This document shows, piece after piece, positions 1-8,977 of a stretch of 64,000 nucleotides of DNA. Source of the DNA: Nocardioides jiangxiensis (lineage in GTDB: Bacteria > Actinomycetota > Actinomycetes > Propionibacteriales > Nocardioidaceae). The stretch covers positions 930,001-994,000 of the forward strand of contig NZ_JAUQTA010000001.1 of the NCBI RefSeq assembly GCF_030580915.1. Direction: 5' to 3'. The notes beneath the pieces are model-generated. The model was not told the DNA's origin. It did not search any database and saw nothing but the letters and a program-made list of their open reading frames with translations. A program made the translations under genes and the position numbers. Position 1 is the stretch's first letter. Each line of letters starts with the position of its first letter.

Positions 1-64
1 CGGGAGCGTCAGGCACCGGAGAAGCCTACGGGTCGGCACCGACATGCAGTCGCCCGCCCTCACC

Positions 65-93
65 GGGCGCGCTCCGCGTGGAGGGCGCGCCCT
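65..93 (-). terminator. GC hairpin after the small secreted protein gene
   Basis: Imperfect hairpin with arms GGGCGCGCTCC and GGAGGGCGCGCCC around a GCGT loop, just past the stop of the minus-strand gene at 107. No T tract follows, so it is a likely but unproven terminator. Confidence 0.45.
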
Positions 94-106
94 TCCCTCG
101 TCCCCG

Positions 107-433
107 CTACTCGCCGAAGCAGGCCTCGCCGCTGTCGAGTCCCTTGCCGTCGCAGCCCTTCGCACCGGGTACGACGTAGCCCTGCATCGCCGGTGCGTTG
201 TTGAACGACGTGATCGTCGTGCCGTCCGGGAAGACCACGGCGACGAAGCCGCCGTGCGGGAACTGGGCGCTCGGCACGAACGTGTCCGTGGCGATGTAGT
301 ACGTGCCGACCACGCCACCGCTGGTCGGGTCCTTCTGGGTCTGGATGCAGTCGTGGGCGGCAGCCGGTCCGGCTGCCAGGGCGACCGACGCGAGGGCACC
401 GGCCGCGAGGCCGGCACAACGGATCAGGAACAT
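107..433 (-). CDS. small secreted protein of unknown function
   Basis: The product has 108 residues and I do not recognise a family. Residues 1-26 are a typical Sec signal peptide (hydrophobic core, AAA just before residue 27), so a mature chain of about 82 residues should be exported. The mature part is probably beta-rich, with a GTYYIATDTF stretch near residues 43-52 and three cysteines at 29, 94 and 105; one disulfide is possible. ATG 433 was chosen because AGGAG lies 5 bases upstream and the signal peptide begins there, while the open frame continues further upstream without secretion-like sequence. It follows the metalloprotease gene in the same direction, but a strong hairpin separates them. 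Confidence 0.75.
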   Translation of the reverse strand: MFLIRCAGLAAGALASVALAAGPAAAHDCIQTQKDPTSGGVVGTYYIATDTFVPSAQFPHGGFVAVVFPDGTTITSFNNAPAMQGYVVPGAKGCDGKGLDSGEACFGE

Positions 434-552
434 GGCAACTCCTGGGAGGCGACGGGTCTGGACCCGACCACGCTCGTCCTCCGGACGGACGACGCGCCAG
501 CACGGCGCGTCACCTCTGGGGCACGTGGCCCGCAGCGGCGGTGGACGCGACA

Positions 553-585
553 GCGGCTGCTGGGGTTGACCACCCCAGCAGCCGC
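553..585 (-). terminator. strong hairpin terminator after the metalloprotease gene
   Basis: Perfect 14-bp stem (GCGGCTGCTGGGGT / ACCCCAGCAGCCGC) with loop TGACC, starting 10 bases past the metalloprotease stop. It isolates that gene from the small secreted protein gene downstream. Confidence 0.75.
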
Positions 586-594
586 CGCCGTCGT

Positions 595-2778
595 TCAGGA
601 GAGCGTCAGCGAGGTGTCGTCCACGACGAACGACGTCTGCAGCGAGAAGTCCTCCGACTCGTTGAAGGAGAGCGTCACCGTCTGCCCGGCGTACGCCGAG
701 AGGTCGAAGCTGCGCTCGACGTAGCCGCCGCCCTTGTTGCGGTTGGAGTACGTCGCCAGCGTCGTCGAGCCGACCTTCACCGCGAGCTTGTCGTAGGTCG
801 CCCAGGTGCTCTCGGCACTGTCGATGGAGAGCCAGAACTTCAGCGTCGCCTTGCAGCCGGCCGGGATCGTGACCTGCTGCGACAGCGTCTCCGTCGAGGT
901 CCGGCCGTTGCCGCCGAGCCACGCGTCCCACGCCCCGGTGTGCGCCGGCTTGGTGGTGCTCGCCGTGATGACGCCCGTGCTGGCCGTCCACGGGGCCGCG
1001 CTGCCGGTCTCGAAGCCGGGGTTGCCGAGCTTCTGGCCGGTGCACGGGGTCGGCGCGGGCGCGACGTTCCAGGTGAAGGTGGCGGAGCCGGCGGCACCGG
1101 TGGAGTCCTTCGCCGTGACGGTGGTGCTCACGGCGCCGGCGGCGGTCGGCGTGCCGCTGACCAGGCCGGTGGCTGCGTTGAGCGAGAGGCCCGCGGGCAG
1201 GCCGGTGGCGGACCAGGTCAGCGTCTCAGCGGCGGCGGAGTCGGTGGCCCGGAGCTGGAGCGACGACGGGCTGCCGACGGTGGCAGCCTGGGCGCCCGGG
1301 TCGGTGACCGTCACGGTGTTGGCCGGCGGCGGCGTCACCGACGTCGTGGCACTGATCTGGTAGTTGCCGAGAGAGGCGTAGTCGCTGTACTGACCCCCCA
1401 CCAGCGGGTCGCCGGTGCCGACGCCGTCGACCTCGGCGGTGTACGTCGCTCCTCCCGCCGGCAGGTTGCCGGTCCAGGTCGCGTCGAGACCGCTGGCCTG
1501 GGCGGTGGAGACCCGCGCGGCCGTGGGGTTCACCGTCGCGACGACGGCACCGGCCGCGTCCCGGATGGTCAGCTTCACGTCCAGGTCCGGCACGCCGTCG
1601 GCAGGCGTCACCGTGACCGTCGTGCTGCCCGAGCCGGTGACCGTGAAGTCGTCGACGTCGTCGCGCGTGGTGATGACGCCGTTGACCGGAGTGCCCGAGG
1701 CGAGCGCGGTCGCCGTGGCCGTGGTGTTGCCGTGGTCGTCCGCGCGCAGCGGCGCACCTCCGGCGATGATCGCGAGGTCGTCCTGCTGCTGGTTGGCGTC
1801 GGTGTACTCGCCCTTCGACCACTGGGTCACCGGCTGGTAGTAGCCGACGCCCATGATCGGGGCCCACGGGTTCGCGCCGGCGTAGTAGCCCTGCGTCGAG
1901 GTGCCGTCGTGGCTCAGGCCGAAGTTGTGCCCGACCTCGTGCGAGACGGCCTCGCCGACGGTCTTGCCGTCCGTGCCGACGCCGTTGGTGAAGACCCAGG
2001 CGGGCTGGTAGTAGCCGTGGTTGGCACCCGCGGTCGTGAAGACGTTGATGTACGCGACGCCGCCACAGCCGCAGCCGTCGTACACCGGGCCGCCCTTGGT
2101 GATCAGTGCCCGGGTGCCGAACACCTGGTCGGCGGAGTCGGTGCGGTCGATGGCCGCTGCACCGGGGTCGTGGGTGGTGACGTTGACGTCGAACGGCGCG
2201 TAGTCCTCGGCCACCGTCTGCCAGACCCGCTGGATCTGGGTGAGCTCGGCATCGGAGAAGCTGGTGTCGGCCGTCGCGTCGATCGAATAGGGCTCGGCGA
2301 CGATGTCCGCGCCGTACTTCTGGTTCCACGCGGTGTTGGAGACGGTGTCGCCGGTGAAGTCGAGGTAGATCGTGCGGTTGGACCCGGGCTTCGACGCGAG
2401 ATCGAACGTCTCCGCGAGCGGCCGGGGCGCGGTGGCCGAGGACACGGCTGCCTGCGCGGCCACCGGTGCCTTCTCCTCGACCATGTAGCGCATGCCGCAG
2501 GAGTCGAGCCACAGGTGGCTGTCCCGGGCCTCCCGGCTCAGCTGGGCCGTGGGGATGTGGTTGGCCGCCGCGGCCTTGCGGAGTGCGGCGGCGTCGCCGT
2601 GCGCCACGGCGGCCGCGGGCTGCGCGTGGTCCAGGACCTTCTCCGCACATCCCGCGCGTGCCGCGGCGCCGGTGGCACCGGCGGCGAACGCGCCACCCGA
2701 GGACAGCTGGACGGCCGAGGTCGCGGCGGTGACCGCGAGCAGCGACCCCACGGCGAGACGCCGTGTGAATGCAGACAT
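595..2778 (-). CDS. secreted reprolysin-like zinc metalloprotease
   Basis: A 727-residue exported protease. Residues 1-33 are a signal peptide; a propeptide-like region follows. The metzincin zinc site is [12 protein letters not shown] at residues 280-291: H280, H284 and H290 bind zinc and E281 is the general base. Downstream modules are a PPC/beta-sandwich-like region (about 347-486), an Ig-like domain with the [19 protein letters not shown] signature (about 487-576), and a C-terminal jelly-roll-like domain (about 577-727) beginning GNPGFETG, a type often involved in carbohydrate or surface binding. It probably degrades extracellular protein. Transcription seems monocistronic, with a structured leader upstream and a hairpin downstream. 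The catalytic assignment is firm; the substrate is unknown. Confidence 0.9.
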   Translation of the reverse strand: MSAFTRRLAVGSLLAVTAATSAVQLSSGGAFAAGATGAAARAGCAEKVLDHAQPAAAVAHGDAAALRKAAAANHIPTAQLSREARDSHLWLDSCGMRYMVEEKAPVAAQAAVSSATAPRPLAETFDLASKPGSNRTIYLDFTGDTVSNTAWNQKYGADIVAEPYSIDATADTSFSDAELTQIQRVWQTVAEDYAPFDVNVTTHDPGAAAIDRTDSADQVFGTRALITKGGPVYDGCGCGGVAYINVFTTAGANHGYYQPAWVFTNGVGTDGKTVGEAVSHEVGHNFGLSHDGTSTQGYYAGANPWAPIMGVGYYQPVTQWSKGEYTDANQQQDDLAIIAGGAPLRADDHGNTTATATALASGTPVNGVITTRDDVDDFTVTGSGSTTVTVTPADGVPDLDVKLTIRDAAGAVVATVNPTAARVSTAQASGLDATWTGNLPAGGATYTAEVDGVGTGDPLVGGQYSDYASLGNYQISATTSVTPPPANTVTVTDPGAQAATVGSPSSLQLRATDSAAAETLTWSATGLPAGLSLNAATGLVSGTPTAAGAVSTTVTAKDSTGAAGSATFTWNVAPAPTPCTGQKLGNPGFETGSAAPWTASTGVITASTTKPAHTGAWDAWLGGNGRTSTETLSQQVTIPAGCKATLKFWLSIDSAESTWATYDKLAVKVGSTTLATYSNRNKGGGYVERSFDLSAYAGQTVTLSFNESEDFSLQTSFVVDDTSLTLS

Positions 2779-2789
2779 GGTGAACCCTC

Positions 2790-2945
2790 CCGATAGGGGG
2801 CGGGCCCCTCTGACCCGCCCTCAGGGCGTCACCGGAGATCTCCCCGCCTCCCGAGACGCACTGCAATTCCTACCCGGCGGTAGCCAGTACGGCCATAGCC
2901 CCTTGGGGCTAGTACCCGTCTCACGGGTGCTGCAGGTTTCAACCA
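2790..2945 (-). promoter_or_regulatory. structured 5' leader of the metalloprotease, possible riboswitch
   Basis: The 169 bases before the metalloprotease start hold consecutive hairpins on the transcribed (minus) strand: ACCCG-TGAGA-CGGGT (GNRA-like loop), TAGCCCC-AA-GGGGCTA, CTACC-GCCG-GGTAG, and a closing CTGCA/TGCAG pair. A second GC-rich fold (GGCGGGTC...GGGCCCGCC) lies next to the start codon and could hide it. The arrangement recalls compact aptamers such as c-di-GMP-I, but the conserved bases of that class are not clearly present, so the class is left open. Confidence 0.4.
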
Positions 2946-2947
2946 GG

Positions 2948-3511
2948 TCAGAACTGGACGGTCGGCGGAGCCTCCTGGCCCGCGGGGGCCTGGTAGAAGT
3001 CGCGCTTCGAGACGCCGGTGACACCCGCGAAGAAGGCCCAGGGCAGCGTCGCGATCGAGGTGTTGAGCGAGGCGGCGGCGTCGTTGTAGTACTGCCGCGC
3101 GAAGGAGAGCTTGTTCTCGGTGTCCGAGAGCTCGGCCTGCAGCTGCTGGAAGTTGGCCGAGGCCTTGAGGTCCGGGTACGACTCGGCCACGGCGATCAGG
3201 CGACCGAGCGCCTGGTTGAGGACCCCCTCGGCAGCTGCCTTGTCGGCGACCGAGCCGCCCTGCGCCGCCTTCTGCACCCCGGCCCGGGCAGCCGTCACCG
3301 CCTCGAGGACGCCGGCCTCGTGGGCGGCGTAGCCCTTGACCGTGTTGACCAGGTTGGGGATCAGGTCGGCGCGACGCGTGAGCTGGACGTCGATGCCACC
3401 CAGCGCCTCGTCGACCGCGACGTTCTGCGAGCGGAGCTTGTTGAAGCCGGTGACGAAGAAGGCCAGCAGCGCCAGCACGACGACGACCGCGATGATGATG
3501 CCGATGATCAT
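2948..3511 (-). CDS. lemA: LemA family membrane protein
   Basis: 187 residues, the usual LemA length. One N-terminal membrane helix (about residues 2-21, rich in I/V/A) is followed by the long helical LemA domain; the conserved block with VQLTRRADLIPNLVNTVKGY (about 42-62) is clear. LemA proteins sit in the membrane with an extracytoplasmic helical bundle; their molecular role is not settled. It lies just downstream of the DUF2207 gene in the same direction with a 60-base gap, a pairing seen in many actinobacteria and Firmicutes that suggests joint action. Confidence 0.93.
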   Translation of the reverse strand: MIIGIIIAVVVVLALLAFFVTGFNKLRSQNVAVDEALGGIDVQLTRRADLIPNLVNTVKGYAAHEAGVLEAVTAARAGVQKAAQGGSVADKAAAEGVLNQALGRLIAVAESYPDLKASANFQQLQAELSDTENKLSFARQYYNDAAASLNTSIATLPWAFFAGVTGVSKRDFYQAPAGQEAPPTVQF

Positions 3512-3571
3512 GGAGTCCCCCTGGGATCGGTGTGAGTCAGTTCTACCAGTGACGTGCCGGCACAGCGGGGC

Positions 3572-5380
3572 TCACCAGGAGCCGCCGCCACCACCACCGC
3601 CACCGAAGCCGCCCCCACCGAAACCGCCACCGCCGCCGCTCGAACGGGCCTGGCTGGCCTGGTAGGCGCTGATCGAGGAGCTCACGGCGCTGTCGAAGCT
3701 GTCGAAGCTCCCCGAACCGAAGCCGCCGCCGTTGCCACCGACGTAGCCGCCGCCGTACCAGAGCGGCACCGGAGCAGCCGTGCCTGTCGCCGCCTCGTAC
3801 TTGCGGGCCCACGCCTCCGCGCAGCCGAACGCGACCGCGAACGGCACGAACGCCGTGTACAGGTCCTTGCGCGCAGCGAAGTCGAAGCGCGACTCGGCGC
3901 TGTCGGTCGACAGCATGCGCCGGAAGCCGCCGGCCCGCGACCACGTGTCCCGGCCCGCCCGCGTCCGGTACGTCGTCGTCTCGGCGCGGACCAGTCCGAC
4001 CGCGCCGATCACGAAGGCAGCCGACGGCCACGCGATGAGTCCGAACGCCGACGGCGCGACGAAGCCGGCCAGCAGCGTGACCAGGACAGCCAGGCCGAAG
4101 ACCACGCGCAGCCACGGCACGTTGCGGGCCATCGAGAGGTTGCCGGACTCGATGCCCCACCGGCGCGCGGCCCCGGGCAGGGAGGAGACCAGGCCGGCCA
4201 GCTCCTGGCCTGCTCCCTTGTGACGGTCGACGTGGAAGCTGCCGCCGACGGAGGTGACGCCCAGTGCATGGCCCACCGTCCGGGAGATCTCGTCGAGCTC
4301 GGACCAGTCGCTCTCGGGCCGCTTGCCGACGACGGTCCAGGAGTTGTCCTCGTGGTGCTCGAGCTCCACGAAACCGCGTTCCCCGAGGTGAAGCAGGGTC
4401 GCGGAGAGGGCCGCCTTGGGCACGCGCTCGTTGGCGACGTACGCCGTCTGGACAGGGCCCAGCCCCGCCGGCGGCTCGAAGAGCACCGGGAAGCCCGGGT
4501 CGGACTCGCGGGTCGACCGCTCCACGAGGCGGCCGATGACGAGCGCGACGAGGCCGAGCAGGGCCAGGCCGATCGCCACCCACAGGTTGCGGCCGAGCAC
4601 CACGTCCCAGCCGGGGCTCCACGGCAGCGTCGACCCGGCGGACGGCTTGGTGTCGAGCCGCGTGCTCAGGGTGACCGCCGTGTCCGGCGGGAGGGGGCCG
4701 ACCTGCATGCGGACGGTGCTGCCGTCGGTCGTCACGTCGCATGCCACCAGCGCGACGTCGCAGCGCGCGTCGTGGGCGGCGGAGGGAAGGCTCACCGTGA
4801 CCTCCGCCTTGCTGATCGGCATCCGCCAGCCGCCCGGCACGACGTCCCAGATGAGCTCCGAGCCGCGCGGGGTGCCCGACCAGCTGCCCTGGCCCGTGAA
4901 GGCACCGGGCGGTCGCAGCACGTCGTCGACGTCGTAGCTGATCACCCAGGTGTGGAGACCGGGCCGGAGCGTCGTGCCGGCGTCACCGATCTGGGCGACG
5001 CGGAAGCGCCGCCCCTGCTGCCACTGCAGGTCGACGGTCGCCGGAGCACCGTCCTGCGTGACCGCGATGTCGTGTGGCACGTTGCGCCGGTGCGGGTCAA
5101 CGCCGTCGCCGACGTCCCAGAACCGGAAGATGCCGTGGCGACCGTCGGGCATGCTCACCTGCAGCGTCTCCACCGCGTGCAACGTGCCGCGACCATCGAC
5201 GGTCAGCTCGACCTTGTAGTCCCTGATCGTGGCCGGGTCGTACGCCGAGCCGCCGCTGTCGGGCTGGCTGGCGATCACCGGCCAGGCGACGACCGCGCCG
5301 AAGGCGAGCAGCGACGCCAGGATCGTGAGCAGGCCGACCGACAGGTTGGAGAGGTTCTTCCCCCGCATGTCCGCGAGCAT
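3572..5380 (-). CDS. DUF2207 membrane protein
   Basis: 602 residues. An N-terminal hydrophobic segment (about 10-32) serves as signal or anchor, followed by an extracytoplasmic beta-rich region of about 200 residues typical of DUF2207, then further membrane helices near 250-275 and 390-430. The tail is unusual: poly-glycine blocks ending in GGGGSW, the hallmark C-terminus of this family. Function is unknown; partnership with the adjacent lemA is inferred from context. ATG 5380 was chosen; a second in-frame ATG at 5368 is equally possible because neither has a good ribosome-binding site. Confidence 0.88.
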   Translation of the reverse strand: MLADMRGKNLSNLSVGLLTILASLLAFGAVVAWPVIASQPDSGGSAYDPATIRDYKVELTVDGRGTLHAVETLQVSMPDGRHGIFRFWDVGDGVDPHRRNVPHDIAVTQDGAPATVDLQWQQGRRFRVAQIGDAGTTLRPGLHTWVISYDVDDVLRPPGAFTGQGSWSGTPRGSELIWDVVPGGWRMPISKAEVTVSLPSAAHDARCDVALVACDVTTDGSTVRMQVGPLPPDTAVTLSTRLDTKPSAGSTLPWSPGWDVVLGRNLWVAIGLALLGLVALVIGRLVERSTRESDPGFPVLFEPPAGLGPVQTAYVANERVPKAALSATLLHLGERGFVELEHHEDNSWTVVGKRPESDWSELDEISRTVGHALGVTSVGGSFHVDRHKGAGQELAGLVSSLPGAARRWGIESGNLSMARNVPWLRVVFGLAVLVTLLAGFVAPSAFGLIAWPSAAFVIGAVGLVRAETTTYRTRAGRDTWSRAGGFRRMLSTDSAESRFDFAARKDLYTAFVPFAVAFGCAEAWARKYEAATGTAAPVPLWYGGGYVGGNGGGFGSGSFDSFDSAVSSSISAYQASQARSSGGGGGFGGGGFGGGGGGGGSW

Positions 5381-5446
5381 AACCACGCGCACCGACGTGC
5401 GGGGCGGGTCAGCCGAACCCCTCCAGGCGCCTCCTGGCACCCGCCC

Positions 5447-6154
5447 TCACAGCAGCGCCGCGACGGCCTTGCCGAACTCCTCGTGGCCCTGCTCCGTGAG
5501 ATGGAGACGGTCGGGCAGGTAGGGCAGCTCGAGGTCGAGCACCGAGAGGTAGCGGACGTGGTCGCGCGCGGCCTCCTCGGACAGCACACGGTCGACCCGC
5601 GGCACCGCACCAGCCCGCGCCGGTGCAGCCACCGGGCCGACGACCACCACATCGCGCATCGGGATCCCTCGGTCGGCGAGGCGCGCGAGCACCCGTCGTA
5701 CGCCGGAGCGGATGGCGTCGTCGGGACGGTCGTACTCGTTGAGGCCGCCCTCGAGGACCACCAGGTCGGGCTTCGCACCCGTGCGGAGCAGCGCCTGGTC
5801 GACCCGGTCGGCGTACGCGCGGCCCGCGCAGGGCGAGGCGCCGCGCGAGAAGCCCGACCCCGAGAAGCCGTCGACGTGGACCCGTCCGGGCAGGTAGCGC
5901 GGCCAGGACCGGCCGACGTGCTCCAGCCCGCGTCCGGCCGACCAGGAGTCACCGATGACGAGCACACGCTGCCCCGCGCCGGTGACGATCGCCGCACGCG
6001 TGGAGCGCGCCTCCGCGGCGCGTTGGCAGAAGCCACGGTGTCCGTGCGACCACGCCGCCCCCGCGACCACGAGGAAGCCGGACAGCACGACGACCACGAC
6101 GGCGATGCGCAGCCGTGGCCCGACGGCGCCCACCCGTGGCCCGAGTCCGCTCAC
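5447..6154 (-). CDS. membrane-anchored SGNH/GDSL hydrolase
   Basis: 235 residues. A hydrophobic helix at about 17-35 acts as signal anchor. The catalytic domain shows the SGNH blocks: GDSW with nucleophile S70, a GGLNEY block carrying the oxyanion Asn, and near the end DRLHLTEQGH with D215 and H218 completing the triad. Such enzymes are esterases acting on acylated polysaccharides, lipids or wall polymers outside the membrane; the substrate here is not identifiable. The start is GTG, with no strong Shine-Dalgarno sequence. Confidence 0.82.
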   Translation of the reverse strand: MSGLGPRVGAVGPRLRIAVVVVVLSGFLVVAGAAWSHGHRGFCQRAAEARSTRAAIVTGAGQRVLVIGDSWSAGRGLEHVGRSWPRYLPGRVHVDGFSGSGFSRGASPCAGRAYADRVDQALLRTGAKPDLVVLEGGLNEYDRPDDAIRSGVRRVLARLADRGIPMRDVVVVGPVAAPARAGAVPRVDRVLSEEAARDHVRYLSVLDLELPYLPDRLHLTEQGHEEFGKAVAALL

Positions 6155-6211
6155 GCGGACAATGGTGCGGTCGGTGGTCCCCTCCCCGCAGGCGAACGGG
6201 GAAGAAAGGCA

Positions 6212-6640
6212 TCAGCCCCGCTCGACGAGCTCCTTGAGGTTGCCCAGCACGGTCCGCCAGTTCTCCTGGGACGCCTGGGCCTCGTCGGCCGAGCGGTTGT
6301 TGTCCTGCTCGAGGTGCACGTGGGTCGTCGTGCCCTCCTCGGTGAGCTCGAACCTCAGCCGGTGATGGTTCTGCGGTTCGTCCGTGAGCCCGGAGAGCGG
6401 GCTGAAGTGCGTCATCTCGAGGAGCTGCTCGGGCTTGCAGGTGAGCACCGTGCCGTGGTCCTGGTAGGACCTGCCGTCGTACTCGCCGCTCCAGGTGATC
6501 GTGCTGCCCGGCTCCCACGAGGTGTCCACGCGCGCACCGAAGAAGTAGCGCGCGATGAGCTCCGGGTCGGTGAGCGCGTGCCAGACCTGCGCAGGCGAGG
6601 CGCTGATGTCGACGTCCGCTGTTGCTGTCTGTCCAGTCAT
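6212..6640 (-). CDS. SRPBCC (AHSA1-type) domain protein
   Basis: 142 residues, a single START/AHSA1-like ligand-binding fold. The N-terminal block with SPAQVWHALTDPELIARYFF (about 14-33) and the WSGEYDGRSY region are diagnostic for the AHSA1 subgroup. Bacterial members bind hydrophobic ligands or act as stress-related accessory proteins; nothing here fixes the ligand. ATG 6640 was preferred because residues further upstream in the open frame are low-complexity Ser/Arg and do not match the fold. Confidence 0.82.
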   Translation of the reverse strand: MTGQTATADVDISASPAQVWHALTDPELIARYFFGARVDTSWEPGSTITWSGEYDGRSYQDHGTVLTCKPEQLLEMTHFSPLSGLTDEPQNHHRLRFELTEEGTTTHVHLEQDNNRSADEAQASQENWRTVLGNLKELVERG

Positions 6641-6689
6641 GTCCGGCTCGTACCCGACGGGTCTGCCCGCAAACCGACTGGAGCGGCGC

Positions 6690-8225
6690 TCAGACGGCGT
6701 ACGCCGCCAGCTCGCCGGCGAGGTCCTCGTTGGCCCGGCCGGTGACCAGGGTGCCGTCGGCGGTGTGCTCGAGCGTCGCGATCTCGCCGGCCCGGTGGAT
6801 CCGGTCGACGAGGTCACCACGCGAGTAGGGCAGCAGCACCGCGAACTCGACGCCCGGCCGCGGCAGCTCCGCCTCGATCTGCGCGAGCGCCTCGGAGATG
6901 CCCTCCCCCGTCTTCGCGCTCACGACGACGCTGTGCGGCTCGCGACGACGCAGGCGGTCGATGACCAGCGGGTCGGCGGCATCGGCCTTGTTGATGACGA
7001 TCAGCTCGGGGATCGCGCTGGCGCCCTCGATGTCGGCGAAGACCTCGCGCACCGACGCGATCTGCAGCTCGGGGTCGGGGTGGGACCCGTCGACCACGTG
7101 CAGGATCAGGTCGGCCTCACCGACCTCCTCCAGCGTCGAGCGGAACGCCTCGACCAGCTGGTGCGGCAGGTGCCGCACGAACCCGACCGTGTCGCTCATC
7201 GTGTACTCGCGACCGTCCGCCGTCGTCGTGCGCCGGGTGGTCGGGTCGAGGGTGGCGAAGAGCGCGTTCTCGACCAGGACGCCGGCGTCGGTGAGCCGGT
7301 TGAGCAGCGAGGACTTGCCGGCGTTGGTGTAGCCGGCGATGACCACACTCGGCACCTGGTTGCGGTGACGGCTCAGCCGCTTGGTCTCACGGGTGCCGGT
7401 CATCTCCTTGAGCTCGCGGCGGAGCTTGGCGATCTTGTCGTTGATCCGGCGGCGGTCCGACTCGATCTTGGTCTCACCGGGGCCACGGCCACCGATACCG
7501 GCACCGCCGGCCACCCGGCCACCGGCCTGGCGGGAGAGGTTGCCACCCCAGCCACGCAGGCGCTGCTTCATGTACTGCAGCTGGGCCAGCTCGACCTGCG
7601 CCTGCCCCTCCTTCGACTTCGCGTGCTGGGCGAAGATGTCGAGGATCAGCGCCGTCCGGTCGACGACCTTGACCTTCAGCTTGTCCTCGAGGTTGCGGAG
7701 CTGCGACGGCGCGAGCTCGCCGTCCATGATCACGGTGTCGGCACCGGTGACGTCGACGATCTCGCGCACCGCGTCGACCTTGCCGCGGCCGATGTACGTC
7801 GCCGGGTCCGGCTTCTGCCGCCGCTGGTAGACGTTGTCGAGGACCTCGGCACCGGCGGTCTCGGCGAGCAGCGCGAGCTCGGCCATCGCGTTCTCGGCGT
7901 CCTGCTCGGTGCCCTCGGTCCACACGCCGACGAGGACGACCCGCTCGAGCCGGAGCTGGCGGTACTCGACCTCGGTGATGTCCTCGAGCTCGGTGCGCAG
8001 GCCGGCGACACGGCGCAGCTGGTGGCGCGCGGCGAGGTCCATGTCGCCGGTCGAGAGCTCTTCGGGATCGGCGTCACGGAGCGACCGGTCGGCCGCGGGG
8101 TCATAGGCCGGGCCGTCGTCGTCTGCATAGCCCGACTCGTAGTCGTCTCCCCAGCCTTCGGTGGCCAGGAGGGCGTCGGAGAGGTCGACCTCAGGGGTTG
8201 CGTCGAAGGCGTCTGCGTTACTCAT
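6690..8225 (-). CDS. hflX: ribosome-associated GTPase HflX
   Basis: 511 residues. The N-terminal HflX domain has the QRRQKPDPATYIGRGKV block (about 134-150) and the glycine-rich linker GGRGPGETKIESDRRR (245-260), followed by a G domain with P-loop GYTNAGKS (298-305), switch II DTVGF (345-349) and an NKAD motif near 413. HflX binds the 50S subunit and splits stalled ribosomes under stress. An acidic extension of about 60 residues precedes the conserved domain. It is the last gene of the miaB-miaA-dapF-hflX region. A TACGCT box lies 9 bases before the ATG. Confidence 0.97.
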   Translation of the reverse strand: MSNADAFDATPEVDLSDALLATEGWGDDYESGYADDDGPAYDPAADRSLRDADPEELSTGDMDLAARHQLRRVAGLRTELEDITEVEYRQLRLERVVLVGVWTEGTEQDAENAMAELALLAETAGAEVLDNVYQRRQKPDPATYIGRGKVDAVREIVDVTGADTVIMDGELAPSQLRNLEDKLKVKVVDRTALILDIFAQHAKSKEGQAQVELAQLQYMKQRLRGWGGNLSRQAGGRVAGGAGIGGRGPGETKIESDRRRINDKIAKLRRELKEMTGTRETKRLSRHRNQVPSVVIAGYTNAGKSSLLNRLTDAGVLVENALFATLDPTTRRTTTADGREYTMSDTVGFVRHLPHQLVEAFRSTLEEVGEADLILHVVDGSHPDPELQIASVREVFADIEGASAIPELIVINKADAADPLVIDRLRRREPHSVVVSAKTGEGISEALAQIEAELPRPGVEFAVLLPYSRGDLVDRIHRAGEIATLEHTADGTLVTGRANEDLAGELAAYAV

Positions 8226-8285
8226 ACGCCCTCAAGCGTAGGTCGCCGACGCCGCCGACGGCGAACGGGTTTCGTCAGCGCGGTG

Positions 8286-8630
8286 TCAGCGCAGGCCGGC
8301 GCGGTACGAGCAGCTGCCCCACGCACCCCAGCCCTGGCCGTTCTTGATCCGCTCGGCGACCTTGATCTGCTCGAGGCGGGTCGCCTTGTTCGGCCAGTAG
8401 TTGCCGGTCAGCCGCGGACCGCCGTACGCCTTCCAGGTGGAGCGCGAGATCTGGAGGCCGCCGTAGTAGCCGTTGCCGGTGTCGATGTGCCAGCGCTGAC
8501 CGGACTCGCACTGGGCGAGTCGGTCCCACTGGGAGAGCGTGGCGGCGTCCGACGGGGCGGCGGTGGCGACACCCGCGGCGACGGGCACAGCGGTGAACAC
8601 GAGGGCAGCGGCGAGCATGCGCATACGCAT
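8286..8630 (-). CDS. small secreted resuscitation-promoting factor (transglycosylase-like)
   Basis: 114 residues: a signal peptide (about 1-30) directly followed by an Rpf domain (about 33-112) containing WDRLAQCESGQRW, whose Glu is the catalytic acid, the [10 protein letters not shown] block and the paired Cys of the fold. Rpf enzymes cleave peptidoglycan and promote exit from dormancy. ATG 8630 was chosen because GGAGG sits 7-8 bases upstream and the signal peptide starts there; two more in-frame ATGs follow within five codons. The leader carries a c-di-AMP riboswitch, so wall hydrolysis here is probably tuned to c-di-AMP level. Confidence 0.92.
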   Translation of the reverse strand: MRMRMLAAALVFTAVPVAAGVATAAPSDAATLSQWDRLAQCESGQRWHIDTGNGYYGGLQISRSTWKAYGGPRLTGNYWPNKATRLEQIKVAERIKNGQGWGAWGSCSYRAGLR

Positions 8631-8640
8631 AGGAGTTCCT

Positions 8641-8800
8641 CCACGCGCCTGCGAAGTTAGCTGTCGGGCTCGGACTTGAAGGTGTCCGGCCGGCCCCATC
8701 GCCGGTGCCGGCTTCGCCCCGAGGAGCAGCCGCTGGTGCTGGCTGCCCCGGAGAACCTGGGTCCTCCGCTCCCGTCCGCGATCTGGTTGTCCTCACCGCG
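8641..8800 (-). promoter_or_regulatory. c-di-AMP riboswitch (ydaO/yuaA type)
   Basis: On the minus strand the leader has the hallmark pieces of the ydaO-yuaA class: GGAGGACCCAGGTT followed by CTCCGGGGCAGCC in the 5' half, a variable GC-rich middle stem, and the nearly invariant 3' block GAGCCCGACAGCTAAC then TTCGCAGGCG. It ends about 10 bases before the Rpf start codon, so ligand binding could block expression by terminating transcription or hiding the ribosome-binding site. In actinobacteria this class commonly precedes rpf and other wall-hydrolase genes and is an off switch. The 5' boundary is approximate. Confidence 0.85.
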
Positions 8801-8977
8801 CGGACAGGACTAGGCGTGTCACGGCGAGCCACCCCGGTCATCCGGGGCAGCAAGGACGCTAGCCCGAGCAAGCAGGGCGGGGCTGCGACCGCCCTCACAC
8901 GTACGACGTGGGCGTCCTCACGTCATTTGTCCGGTTCGGGCCGGCGGCCGCGGCAACCGGTGGACGCGGGCACAGCC

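Noticed and set aside
541..2796. Open frame of about 750 codons on the plus strand opposite the metalloprotease
   Set aside because: Arg/Gly-rich, no domain, no RBS; it mirrors the codon pattern of the real minus-strand gene, as expected at this GC content.
2870..2910. TACGGCCATAGC string resembling the 5' part of 5S rRNA
   Set aside because: Only about a dozen bases match; the remaining 5S helices are absent and no rRNA genes are near.
3554..6745. Open frame of over 1000 codons on the plus strand
   Set aside because: Spans four unrelated minus-strand genes and their gaps, with low-complexity Arg/Gly/Asp translation; an antisense artefact.
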